DNA of 64,000 bases. Origin: Trinickia fusca. Its GTDB lineage: Bacteria > Pseudomonadota > Gammaproteobacteria > Burkholderiales > Burkholderiaceae. The notes under the pieces were generated by a model. It ran no database searches. It was not told the origin of the DNA and saw only the letters and a list, made by a program, of their open reading frames with translations. Location: assembly GCF_003628145.1 (NCBI RefSeq), contig NZ_RBZV01000004.1, forward strand, positions 203,049 to 267,048, read 5' to 3'. Positions 1 through 7,868 of the stretch are shown piece after piece. Made by a program: the position numbers and the translations under genes. Within the stretch, counting starts at the first letter, position 1; every line of letters starts with the position of its first letter.

Positions 1-614
1 GCATAACGCTCGATCGCGTCGTGCACTTGCTTCGCGTGATGCACGTCGACCTTCTGGTGGCTCACGAAGAACGTCAGTTGCGGGTCCGTGAAGCCCAGAT
101 GCTGGCGGATCGCCGTCAGCACTTCGGCGATGTGGTCGTATGCCGTTTCAGCCCAGTAGCTGTAGCCGAGGCGGGCAATCGCTCCCTTCGTGAAGCCGAT
201 GTAGTAGAGGTAGGCGATCAGCGCTTGCGTCGGCGGCAGCGGCGCACGGGCGAGCAGATCGGGCGTGAGCAGACCGACCACGCGCAGATCGTGCTCTACC
301 ATCTTCTCGTGGCCGAGCTCGTCGTCGGCGTGCTCGTAGCAAAACTTGAGCAGGCCAATGTTCTCCGGCGACACCTTCCACGCGGCAAATGCCTGATTGA
401 TCGAGTTATGGCGCGTGTAGTGGAACAGCTCGACCATCAGCGCCTGATAAAGATCCTGGTCGATGCCGTGCTCGCGGATGTGCTTCCATAGCCTGCCCGC
501 GTGAACCTCGGCCCACCCCTGATTGACCACGTGATCCAGACGCGAAAAGATGTCCGAACCGGCATCGCCTGATTCAGGTTTTTGTTCAGAAAGGAATTCC
601 TGAGTGACCGCCAT
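1..614 (-). CDS. Haem-oxygenase-like (HDO/TenA-fold) iron-dependent redox protein, 3' end cut off
   Basis: The reading frame starts at an ATG (612-614) after a purine-rich GGAGGCGGG stretch and stays open to the window edge, so about 204 codons are present and the C-terminus is missing. The helical sequence carries MVELFHYTRH (about residues 60-69) and YEHADDELGHEK (about 93-104). This E/H plus D-x-E-x2-H spacing is the kind of metal-ligand pattern seen in haem-oxygenase-like di-iron oxidases and PqqC/TenA relatives. The family is usually 220-260 aa, so most of the protein is visible. The substrate cannot be told from the sequence. No operon partner is visible upstream. The fold is fairly certain; the reaction is not. 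Confidence 0.75.
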   Translation of the reverse strand, partial: MAVTQEFLSEQKPESGDAGSDIFSRLDHVVNQGWAEVHAGRLWKHIREHGIDQDLYQALMVELFHYTRHNSINQAFAAWKVSPENIGLLKFCYEHADDELGHEKMVEHDLRVVGLLTPDLLARAPLPPTQALIAYLYYIGFTKGAIARLGYSYWAETAYDHIAEVLTAIRQHLGFTDPQLTFFVSHQKVDVHHAKQVHDAIERY

Positions 615-1135
615 TTTCCCGCCTCCAATATAAAGAAATACGACTTCCCAATTCAAGTTTCCATTTTCAACAGACAAGCATCCGCCCTGGGCAAATCGAG
701 CCCAATGACAGATTCATTACCAATCGATGATTCGAAAGCGAAGATTCACGCCCATCCACGACGCCACAAGCTACTGATTTTCATGGCGACATCCCTCCCC
801 GCCCCAGGAAAGGATCTGAGCGCGACAGCCGAGGCGAGCATGATGATCTGCCGATACTTCGGCAGCGCGGAACTGGTTTAACTGGCGATGCATGTTAAGC
901 AAATACCTATCACGATGCATCTGCCAAATATCGTAGTATTTCGTTATTCACCGGAACACATTAAATGATAATTCTATCGAATAATATGCATTCAGCATTT
1001 TATTGAATAACTCAATACGAATAATCGCGCATCGACATAAATTTAGAAGTCGGCAACTCATGACGACCGTCACTTGCCGAATTTGGCGTACGCGGCTTCG
1101 CACTCTGGGCGCTCTATCGCGTCGGATGGGTACGG
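615..1135. other. Intergenic stretch without a recognisable gene
   Basis: About 500 bp between the haem-oxygenase-like gene and the mocR terminator hairpin. The part around 880-1060 is distinctly AT-rich compared with its neighbours. The short open frames here lack ribosome binding sites and resemble no family I know. It presumably holds the promoter of the leftward gene. Confidence 0.5.
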
Positions 1136-1172
1136 CAGAAAGCGGGCACCGTGCGACGGTGCCCGCTTTCTG
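1136..1172 (-). terminator. Long perfect hairpin downstream of mocR-1
   Basis: A 17-bp perfect stem (1136-1152 with 1156-1172) closes on a GCG loop, starting CAGAAAGCGGGCACCGT. It lies about 70 bp beyond the stop of the minus-strand MocR gene. With AGAAA/TTTCT at the base it can work in either direction, so it probably insulates mocR-1 from its neighbour. Confidence 0.7.
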
Positions 1173-1241
1173 CGTTCGGTGGGGCTATTTAGGAAATCGA
1201 AGCGATCGGGTGATCGCAGTCGCGTAGATGGGGCAGGCGAC

Positions 1242-2567
1242 TCAACCGACACGCGCCTCGGCCGACGCAAGTTCGTCGAGGCTTCGCCGAATATCTTGCG
1301 CCAAGCGACGAGCGCCGGCTTGATCGAGATTCGAAATCGTCACGCGCATGCCCTGCCAGATGTCTTGCACGCAGAACACCTCGCCGTTGCGCACGAGCCA
1401 ACCACGCCGCGCCAGCCCAAGCACCACGGCCTGCCCGTCATGACTGAGCGGCACCCACAGGTTCAAACCGTCGGCCGGCACCAACGCTGCCAGACCCTGC
1501 TCGTGCAGTGCGTCGACCAACCATGCGCGCCGGTTCGCGTAGTCGAGCTTGGCATCGGCCAGACGTTGCATGACCTTCCGCGAACTCAGGCAAGCACACA
1601 CGATGTCTTGTAGCAAATGACTGACCCAGCTCGTGCCGGGCGCCAGACGCAAGCGCAAACGCTGCGACGTCCGGCGATCGCTCGCCACCAAGGCGAGCCG
1701 CAAATCGGGCCCCAGCGCTTTCGACACGGAGCGGATCAAGGCCCAGCGCTGTGTCGAAGGCGGAACGATCGAGCGATATGCCGAGTCTGTCAGGAGTGCG
1801 AAATGATCGTCGATGATGACGAGTACGTTCGGATGCCGCGCGAGCACCCGGCGCAGCGCCTTGGCCCGCGCTTCGCTGAGGTTGCAGCCGGTGGGATTGT
1901 GGGCGCGCGGGGTCACGATCACGGCCTGCGCCCCCTTTGACAACGCCGCCTCCAACGCGTCCGCACGAATGCCCTCGCCATCGACGGGCACGCCGATCGG
2001 CTGCAGCCCCGCGATGCGAACGGTATTGATGCTGGTCAGAAAGCAAGGACTCTCCACCGCGACCTTGTCGCCCGCCACCAGATGACCGGCGAGCAAGCGT
2101 TCGATCGCATCCACCGCACCGTGCGTCACGTCGACTTCGAACTCGTCCGGGCAATCGGCCGCCAACCATCGGCGTGCATAGTCTTCGAGCTCGGGATTGA
2201 CGGGCGCTTCGCCATAAAGCCGGGGCCGTCCCGGGCGCTGGCTCAGCGCCGCGACCGGGTCCGGCAACCACGCCGGGTTCGGATTGCCGCCGGCCAGATC
2301 CGTCAACGGCGAGTCCGGCAACGACCCCTCCTGTTCGCCTGGCGCCTCCCGCTGGCGGATGACGGTCCCTAGCCGCCCCTGCGTGACGGCGATACCGGCC
2401 GTCACCAGCCGCTTGTAGGCGGCGGCAACCGTGTTGCGATTGACGTCGAGCGAGGCGGCCAAGTCGCGCACCGGCGGCAGCGCCTGCCCCGGCCCCAGCT
2501 GTCCCGATTGGGCCAGCGTGCGGACGCTGTCGAAAATCTCCGCGGCAGTCTTCCCCACAATCTTCAT
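1242..2567 (-). CDS. MocR/PdxR-type transcriptional regulator (GntR wHTH + aminotransferase-like domain)
   Basis: 441 aa. An N-terminal GntR-type winged helix (about 5-70: LPPVRDLAASLDVNRNTVAAAYKRL) is fused to a fold-type I aminotransferase-like domain. A pyridoxal phosphate lysine candidate is present in SVSKALGPDLR, and VIIDDHFALL stands where typical MocR proteins have DDYDSEF. MocR proteins sense PLP or an amine/amino-acid ligand and usually control a divergent neighbour. Here that is the MFS transporter, with a palindromic operator starting 3 bp upstream of this ATG. The ribosome site AGGA sits inside one operator arm, so binding would also block this gene (autoregulation, inferred). 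The ligand is unknown. Confidence 0.88.
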   Translation of the reverse strand: MKIVGKTAAEIFDSVRTLAQSGQLGPGQALPPVRDLAASLDVNRNTVAAAYKRLVTAGIAVTQGRLGTVIRQREAPGEQEGSLPDSPLTDLAGGNPNPAWLPDPVAALSQRPGRPRLYGEAPVNPELEDYARRWLAADCPDEFEVDVTHGAVDAIERLLAGHLVAGDKVAVESPCFLTSINTVRIAGLQPIGVPVDGEGIRADALEAALSKGAQAVIVTPRAHNPTGCNLSEARAKALRRVLARHPNVLVIIDDHFALLTDSAYRSIVPPSTQRWALIRSVSKALGPDLRLALVASDRRTSQRLRLRLAPGTSWVSHLLQDIVCACLSSRKVMQRLADAKLDYANRRAWLVDALHEQGLAALVPADGLNLWVPLSHDGQAVVLGLARRGWLVRNGEVFCVQDIWQGMRVTISNLDQAGARRLAQDIRRSLDELASAEARVG

Positions 2568-2569
2568 TT

Positions 2570-2605
2570 TTGTCCTATGCCAATATATGATTGGACACAG
2601 GACAA
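2570..2605. promoter_or_regulatory. Palindromic operator/divergent promoter between mocR-1 and MFS gene
   Basis: The outer arms TTGTCCT (2570-2576) and AGGACAA (2599-2605) are an exact inverted repeat. Inner CCAAT (2580-2584) and ATTGG (2590-2594) form a second dyad one base off centre. TATGAT (2586-2591) in the middle could be a -10. MocR regulators commonly bind such repeats in the intergene with their target. Function is inferred from position and symmetry. Confidence 0.65.
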
Positions 2606-2708
2606 TTTTGTCACGACCAGGCGAGGCTGTACATCCCCGCCCGGTCCTCTCGCTTCGGCCCGTTTTCGCATTCCTTTGGAAGGCATCTCATCAACTGGGA
2701 GAAAGCGC

Positions 2709-4013
2709 ATGTCGTACACCATGACATTGCCGAGCAATCGGTCGCATCGATGGAAAGTTTTGGGGATCGGGGTCGCGGCGAACGCGAGCTTTTCCGCAGC
2801 ATTCCTGGGCATCCCGACAACCGCGGTGCTCATGCGCACCGCATACGGGCTCGACAATGCCCATCTGGGACTGGTGCTCGGACTGCTGGGTCTCGGCATC
2901 GCCGTCAGCGAGCTGCCGTGGGGGCTGCTGACCGACAGCTGGGGCGACCGGCGCGTGCTGCTGACCGGCTTGGGCACGACAGCCGCCGCATTGGCGATGA
3001 TGTCCGCGTGGGCGAGCCCGCACGGCGCGTATGTCCCTGCGTTTTACTACCTGGCGCTGAGCATGCTGGTCGTCGGCGTGCTGGGCGGGAGCGTCAACGG
3101 GTCGAGCGGACGCGCGGTGATGAGCTGGTTCGACGAGGGCGAGCGCGGGCTCGCCATGAGCATCCGGCAGATAGCGGTGCCACTCGGAGGCGGGCTCGGT
3201 GCAGCCGTACTGCCATACGTGGCAGGTCGCTGGGGCTTCGTCGCCGTGTTTGCCACACTTGCAGCCGTGTGTGCCGTGACCACGTCGTTCGTTTGGCTCT
3301 GGGTCTACGAGCCGCCCAAAGAAGACGCGCCCCATTCGATCGGCTCCGGTGCCGCATCGGTGGCCGCGCCGCGCTCGCCATTGAAAGATCCGGTCATCTG
3401 GGGCCTCGTCGTCGGCATGGGCGTGCTTTGCATTCCTCAGTTCGCGGTCCTCACGTTCGCGACCGTGTTCCTGCACGACTACGGCCGGGCAAGCATTCCG
3501 TTCATCAGTGCAACGATGTCGGCCATTCAAATGCTGGCCATCGTGCTTCGCGTCCTGGGTGGCCGCTGGACCGACAAGCGACGCAATCGCCGCGAATATC
3601 TTCGCTTGTGCTGCGTGACTAGCTTGCTTTCGTTCGGATTGCTCGGGGCCGTGGCGGGGTGGCACGCGCTGGTCGCATCGGGGTATGGCGCCACCGCGCT
3701 GTCGATCATCATCGCGATCGCCGGCCTGCTCGTGATGGCATGGCAAGGCGTGGCCTACGCGGAGCTCGCGACGCTCGCGGGCACGTCGCGCGCCGGCACG
3801 GCGTTGGGGATGGCCAACACGTTCATGTATACGGCGTTCTTTCTCGTGCCCGCCGTCATTCCGTGGATGATCGCCGTGTGGTCTTGGCCCGTGGTGTGGT
3901 TTGCGGCCGCTGTGTGCGGTGCCGTGACGTATTTTCTGTTTCCGCGGCCGTTGAAAACGGCGGTCGTTCGCGTCGAAAAGGGAGCGGCTTGGCAGGCGTC
4001 GGGGCACGAGTGA
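2709..4013 (+). CDS. Major facilitator superfamily transporter
   Basis: 434 aa with about 12 hydrophobic segments. A motif-A-like loop GLLTDSWGDRRVLL follows TM2, and a glycine-rich motif-C-like segment VPLGGGLGAAVLP occurs in TM5. The ATG at 2709 is chosen because GGGAGAAA lies just before it; an upstream in-frame extension would run through the operator. The protein sits in the inner membrane and probably moves a small metabolite. Divergent coupling to a MocR regulator suggests an amino-acid-like, amine or vitamin-related substrate, but direction and substrate cannot be read from sequence. Confidence 0.85.
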   Translation: MSYTMTLPSNRSHRWKVLGIGVAANASFSAAFLGIPTTAVLMRTAYGLDNAHLGLVLGLLGLGIAVSELPWGLLTDSWGDRRVLLTGLGTTAAALAMMSAWASPHGAYVPAFYYLALSMLVVGVLGGSVNGSSGRAVMSWFDEGERGLAMSIRQIAVPLGGGLGAAVLPYVAGRWGFVAVFATLAAVCAVTTSFVWLWVYEPPKEDAPHSIGSGAASVAAPRSPLKDPVIWGLVVGMGVLCIPQFAVLTFATVFLHDYGRASIPFISATMSAIQMLAIVLRVLGGRWTDKRRNRREYLRLCCVTSLLSFGLLGAVAGWHALVASGYGATALSIIIAIAGLLVMAWQGVAYAELATLAGTSRAGTALGMANTFMYTAFFLVPAVIPWMIAVWSWPVVWFAAAVCGAVTYFLFPRPLKTAVVRVEKGAAWQASGHE

Positions 4014-4143
4014 AGGGTAGTCACTCGCGGCGCGCCAGATGCAGGCGTGCCGCGAGGAAAACAACCTCGCCGTCGACCGGCAAGGTGAGCTTATTCGGGA
4101 GCGTCTGCGTGACGCCCCTGACGAGCTTCGACGGCAGTCTGCA

Positions 4144-5736
4144 TCAATGCGGCGTTTCGTCGTTCATCGCCTGATAGTTCGCCGTCGGCGTTTCGGGGCC
4201 TTCACGTCGAACCCCCATTTCCATATCGTCGCCGCGCGTCGCGTTCGGATCCCGCTGAGCGAAGATCCCTGCGAACGCCGTATAGAGCAGGGCCAGGATC
4301 GCCGCGCCCATCGCGTTGCCGTCGTTGGTTTCAGCCTGCGGATCGAGTTTGGGCGTCTTCATCTGGAAGTTGGTCGCGGCCAGCACGGCGATGCCGAACA
4401 AGACGGCGCGTCCCGCGTAGCTGCCGAACAGCATATTGGTAACTTCCGCCCCCGTGGGCACCTGCAGCGACAGCCGGTTACGCATGTTGCCGATGTTCTT
4501 CGCGCCGCCGAGGGCCTTGCCGACCATACCGCCCTCGGTCTTTTGTGCGCCCTCGGCGACCAGGTGGGCGACCTCCAGGTTGACGTTGTCGAAGAACTCG
4601 CCGCCACCGTTGATCGCGCCGCGCAATGCGTCGGCGTTGCCTGTCTTGCCTTGAGCGTGGTAAGACATCAGCGTATTGACGCCCTCCTCGACGCCGCCGT
4701 ATTCGAGGCCTGCGACCAACGTCGGCGCGAATTGCAACGGCCCCGTCTGCCCCGGCGTACGAACGAAAAGCTGACCGACGTCACGCGAGAGGCAGTAGCC
4801 CACGCAAAACGCGAGCATGTCAGCACCTGCTGCGCCGAGGTTGCCCCACGCGGCCGTCATCGCCAGCGACGCGCCGCCGGCCAGCAACAGCCCGGAGCGT
4901 CCGAGCGTAGACCATGTCGTAGCCGTGCCTTTGTTGATATCCCTCGCGCCGCCGGCCGCAAGCAGGGCCATCGGGACAACCATCGCGGCCGTGCCGAGCA
5001 CGGCCCGTGCGTTTTGAGAAAATTCGCTATCGTCGTTCAGCGCATGGTCCGCGCCTTGTCGCGCCGTCGTCATCGCCATCACGCAAAACGCGGACTTGGC
5101 CGTCATGTTGAACAACGATGTGAGCACCGCCGAGGCCTTGTTCTCGAAGTTGTTGTTGGCCACATCCGATAGAAAGCGCAGCAGCACGTTCTGTTGGTCC
5201 CGCGGCTTCATCGTCGCCCACTTGGCGAACAACCCCGGGTCTCCTGCTCCGCTGGCAATCAGGTTGGCGAGTTCGGGGTTGTGAGCAAAGTTGCCATTCA
5301 GCAGCGCTTGCGTGGTGGTCCGGACCGCTTGCTCGTCCTCCGTCAGGTTCTGCTCGACCACGTCGAGTGCGTTCTCCACCTGATTCCGCACTTGTGCCGG
5401 CGACGGACGCGGCCCGGGTGGCAGCACGCGGCCCAGCATGGCGAGCGCCTGCTCCAGCGAGGCCGGCACCGGGTGGTCGACCTGCGTCCCACGCGACGTC
5501 TCGAGCGCGCCGGCCGACGAATGCAGGGTTCCTTGCGGCAACCGCGCGCGCAATGCGGGTGCCGCGTGCGCCTCGGTCTGTGTGTGTTGCATCGACGGGA
5601 GCGCCCCGAGCGAGCTCGATCTGGCCAACGGTGTCGAGCGTATCGACAACTCGCTGCTCGTGCTCGGTTGAGCGTCGTTTTCTATCTGATGCGAAGCGCC
5701 TGACGACCCCTCGCTTTCGGTAACGTTGTGCAACAT
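4144..5736 (-). CDS. Candidate type III secreted protein with multiple hydrophobic segments (no recognised family)
   Basis: 530 aa from the ATG at 5736, which follows AAGGGG. An upstream in-frame codon (5778) lacks a ribosome site. The first ~90 residues are rich in Ser, Thr, Ala, Gln and Pro with few hydrophobic stretches, as in type III secretion signals (LHNVTESEGSSGAS, then further Ser runs). The rest contains several membrane-like helices, among them AVLGTAAMVVPMALLAAGG, GLLLAGGASLAMTAAW and AMGAAILALLYTAFAGIFA. I recognise no named family. The case for an effector is the N-terminal composition, the hrpII-like box with correctly spaced -10, and the adjacent phosphothreonine lyase gene. 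A host-membrane-inserting effector or a translocon-like protein would fit; neither is shown. Confidence 0.6.
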   Translation of the reverse strand: MLHNVTESEGSSGASHQIENDAQPSTSSELSIRSTPLARSSSLGALPSMQHTQTEAHAAPALRARLPQGTLHSSAGALETSRGTQVDHPVPASLEQALAMLGRVLPPGPRPSPAQVRNQVENALDVVEQNLTEDEQAVRTTTQALLNGNFAHNPELANLIASGAGDPGLFAKWATMKPRDQQNVLLRFLSDVANNNFENKASAVLTSLFNMTAKSAFCVMAMTTARQGADHALNDDSEFSQNARAVLGTAAMVVPMALLAAGGARDINKGTATTWSTLGRSGLLLAGGASLAMTAAWGNLGAAGADMLAFCVGYCLSRDVGQLFVRTPGQTGPLQFAPTLVAGLEYGGVEEGVNTLMSYHAQGKTGNADALRGAINGGGEFFDNVNLEVAHLVAEGAQKTEGGMVGKALGGAKNIGNMRNRLSLQVPTGAEVTNMLFGSYAGRAVLFGIAVLAATNFQMKTPKLDPQAETNDGNAMGAAILALLYTAFAGIFAQRDPNATRGDDMEMGVRREGPETPTANYQAMNDETPH

Positions 5737-5782
5737 GGTAATCCCCTTTTCGTTCGCGAATCCTCGCTGTTTGGTCAATGGG

Positions 5783-5843
5783 ACTATAGGTAGCGGAAAT
5801 ACCGTTTTTTGCTCGCACGCGATGGCGCAGCGAAAAAAACGAA
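5783..5843 (-). promoter_or_regulatory. hrpII-like box and -10 for the hydrophobic effector candidate
   Basis: Reading the minus strand: TTCG (5843-5840), 16 nt, ATCG (5823-5820), 31 nt, TATAGT (5788-5783). This matches TTCG-N16-TTCG with one mismatch, and TATAGT fits the YANNRT -10 of HrpB-dependent promoters. The 31-nt gap equals that of the perfect box of the neighbouring gene. The first half-site lies in the T-tract of the upstream terminator. Confidence 0.6.
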
Positions 5844-5877
5844 GCGACGAGTCGCGCGGAATACGCGAGTCGTCGCT
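5831..5877 (-). terminator. Rho-independent terminator after the phosphothreonine lyase gene
   Basis: Minus strand: a 14-bp stem (5877-5864 with 5856-5843, one mismatch) with a 7-nt loop, followed by TTCG and then seven T (5839-5833). It ends the lyase transcript 64 bp past its stop codon, so the next gene needs its own promoter. Confidence 0.8.
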
Positions 5878-5940
5878 GTGTCACATTGCTGCGAAACGGA
5901 TCGGGTCGGCGCTCGATGCGACGACCTCCCGAGCATGCGC

Positions 5941-6816
5941 CTACGTGCCCGACACAAGCTTGAAGAAAGGCTCGTTCTTGAGCGACTCGGCCTGTGCCTC
6001 GCCTCCTTCGCGACCGCTTCTGAATTCGTTGCGATAAGAGACGTAGTTCCAGTGGTCCGGGGCCACGTCCGATTCCGGCCGTGCGCCTCTTCCGATTTCA
6101 TTGGCGTTCAGCGTGTGCTCGAGCTGGCCGGTAAAGTCCTGGAGCTTCTTCAGATCCTGAGCCGAATAGTTGCCGTTCGCGCCGGGCTTCACGTACAGCG
6201 TCAACTGTGCGCCTTGCGTGACCCGCTCTCCGGCCGGGGCACGTCCCATGTCAGTGATCTTCCATTCGTTGATCGGGCTGTTCTGCGAGAACAGCAGGCC
6301 CTTTAACGCGTTGAATCCTTCTTCGACTTGACCTTCGGCCAGGCTCACATGGAGCTTGTCGCCCGCGAACTCGCCACTCGGCTGATCCCCGGGCCGCTTC
6401 GCATGCATGAAGACGTCCTGCAACGGCACGTTGCTGAGCTTGAAACCCTCGTGCTCACCAGTAAATCCCGTACCCTGCATTTGCTTGTAGTCGAGCGCGG
6501 CATCGTTGGACTGGAACGTATGCGACTCCAGCCCGGCCATCGCCGTTCGCAGTGACCCGAGGTTCGATTGCAGGTGGTCCCGGGTCGCCGCGCCGGGGAT
6601 CGCCGGAGGCCTCATCAAGCCGCCGAGATTGAGGCTCATTTTCGGGCGATTGCCCCCGACACCACCGAGCTTCGGGCGTGTAGGAATCCCCCCTATTGCC
6701 GCTGACGCTTGAGGTGCCGGACTCGATGTGTGCGCAGTCACCGTTGGCGTGATCTGCGTGTCGCGAGACCCTTGTTCTACATCTTTCAGTTCGGAAACGC
6801 CGCCGATGCCGCTCAT
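5941..6816 (-). CDS. Type III effector phosphothreonine lyase, OspF/SpvC/HopAI1 family
   Basis: 291 aa from the ATG at 6816, placed 5 nt after AAGGAG; an earlier ATG has no ribosome site. The C-terminal half matches the OspF/SpvC family along its length: DVFMHAKRPG, GDKLHVSL (K154, H156), LLFSQNSPINEWKITDM (K186), GERV (R198), TLYVK (Y208), YVSYRNEFRSGRE and the ending EPFFKLV. From memory of SpvC numbering these align with K104, H106, K136 (base), R148, Y158, R213 and R220. The SpvC K134 position is Glu184 here. Before the catalytic domain, RPKMSLNLGGL (57-67) looks like the MAPK-docking D motif of OspF. Such enzymes irreversibly remove phosphate from the activation-loop threonine of host MAP kinases by beta-elimination. 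The Ser/Pro-rich N-terminus fits a secretion signal. No type III apparatus gene lies in this window. Confidence 0.9.
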   Translation of the reverse strand: MSGIGGVSELKDVEQGSRDTQITPTVTAHTSSPAPQASAAIGGIPTRPKLGGVGGNRPKMSLNLGGLMRPPAIPGAATRDHLQSNLGSLRTAMAGLESHTFQSNDAALDYKQMQGTGFTGEHEGFKLSNVPLQDVFMHAKRPGDQPSGEFAGDKLHVSLAEGQVEEGFNALKGLLFSQNSPINEWKITDMGRAPAGERVTQGAQLTLYVKPGANGNYSAQDLKKLQDFTGQLEHTLNANEIGRGARPESDVAPDHWNYVSYRNEFRSGREGGEAQAESLKNEPFFKLVSGT

Positions 6817-6860
6817 CACTGCTCCTTCGCCCACGAATGGGTATGATTGAGAGATGAGCG

Positions 6861-6921
6861 ATATTAAGGAACGCTGAGCGTACCGCTGGCGCGGCTACGA
6901 ACTGATGCACCGCAACACGAA
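6861..6921 (-). promoter_or_regulatory. Perfect hrpII box with -10 upstream of the phosphothreonine lyase gene
   Basis: Minus strand: TTCG (6921-6918), exactly 16 nt, TTCG (6901-6898), 31 nt, TAATAT (6866-6861). This is the TTCG-N16-TTCG element recognised by the AraC-type activator HrpB in Ralstonia and relatives. The -10 fits YANNRT, and the start codon lies 45 nt further on. It predicts co-expression with a type III secretion system encoded elsewhere. Confidence 0.8.
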
Positions 6922-6981
6922 GCTCGACAATCGCATACGCCAGCCGCATGGCGCACATCGCGCAGTCAGCGAGTCCCACCG

Positions 6982-7818
6982 CTAACCGGTCGCTTTCGCC
7001 GCATTCCTGCCACGCAACCATTCGAGCGCCAGCAGCAGGCAGGTCGAAAAGACGATGAGGATCGTCGCGAGTGCCGCGATCGTCGGTGTGATGTTCTCGC
7101 GAATGCCTGTGAACATCTGGCGCGGCAAGGTTGTCTGATCCGCGCCCGCAAGGAACAACGTCACGACGACCTCGTCGAAAGACGTGGCGAACGCGAACAA
7201 CGCGCCCGAGATCACGCCTGGTGCGATGACGGGCAACGTGATGCGAAAGAACGTGCGCGTGGGATTCGCCCCGAGCGACAGGCTCGCGCGGACGAGATTG
7301 CCATCGAAGCCTTGCAACGTCGCACCGACCGTCGTCACGACGAACGGCACGCCGAGCGCCGCATGCGCGATGATCAGGCCCGCGTAGGTATTCGCGAGGC
7401 CGAGCGGCGCGAAGAACAGATACATGCCGACGCCCACGACGATCACAGGCACGATCATCGGCGAAATCAGGATCGCCATCACGAGCGCCTTGCCGCGAAA
7501 ATTCGCCTTGACAAGGCCCAACGCCGCGAGCGTGCCGAGCACCGTGGCCAGCAGCGTCGCCATTGGCGCCACGATGAAGCTGTTCCTGGCCGCCGTGCGC
7601 CATTCGTCGGACATCACCAGATTCTCGTACCAGCGCAGCGACCAGCCCGGAATCGGATAGACGAGGAACGTGCTCGACGAAAACGACAACGGCACGATTG
7701 CGAGCACGGGCAGCACCAGATAGAGCAGCGTCAACACGGCCAGGCCGCGCAAAGCGAAGTACCACACGCGTTCGGTCAGCGAGGTATGCGGCGCGAACCA
7801 CGGTTTCGAAAGTTTCAT
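6982..7818 (-). CDS. ABC transporter permease, PotC/PotI-like (polyamine/GABA-type importer)
   Basis: 278 aa, six predicted membrane helices. The cytoplasmic EAA-type loop reads ASLSLGANPTRTFFRITLPVIAPG, which is where the ATPase docks. The ATG at 7818 follows CGGAG. It is the last gene of a minus-strand operon: ATPase (10398-11492), binding protein, permease B, this gene. Similarity to the spermidine/putrescine PotI group is clear, but substrates of this subfamily range over polyamines, GABA and related amines, so the name is only a class. Confidence 0.88.
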   Translation of the reverse strand: MKLSKPWFAPHTSLTERVWYFALRGLAVLTLLYLVLPVLAIVPLSFSSSTFLVYPIPGWSLRWYENLVMSDEWRTAARNSFIVAPMATLLATVLGTLAALGLVKANFRGKALVMAILISPMIVPVIVVGVGMYLFFAPLGLANTYAGLIIAHAALGVPFVVTTVGATLQGFDGNLVRASLSLGANPTRTFFRITLPVIAPGVISGALFAFATSFDEVVVTLFLAGADQTTLPRQMFTGIRENITPTIAALATILIVFSTCLLLALEWLRGRNAAKATG

Positions 7819-7868
7819 CGTCGGCTCCGATAACGGTGTCGGCTCAATTCTCAGTTCCAGAGGCTTCG

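Noticed and set aside
1070-1270. Minus-strand 66-aa frame across the terminator hairpin
   Set aside because: It runs through a perfect 17-bp hairpin and into the mocR end, with no ribosome site.
2691-4064. Long minus-strand open frame opposite the MFS transporter
   Set aside because: It mirrors codon structure of the real gene in high-GC DNA, is rich in Arg/His/Gln, and has no ribosome site or family.
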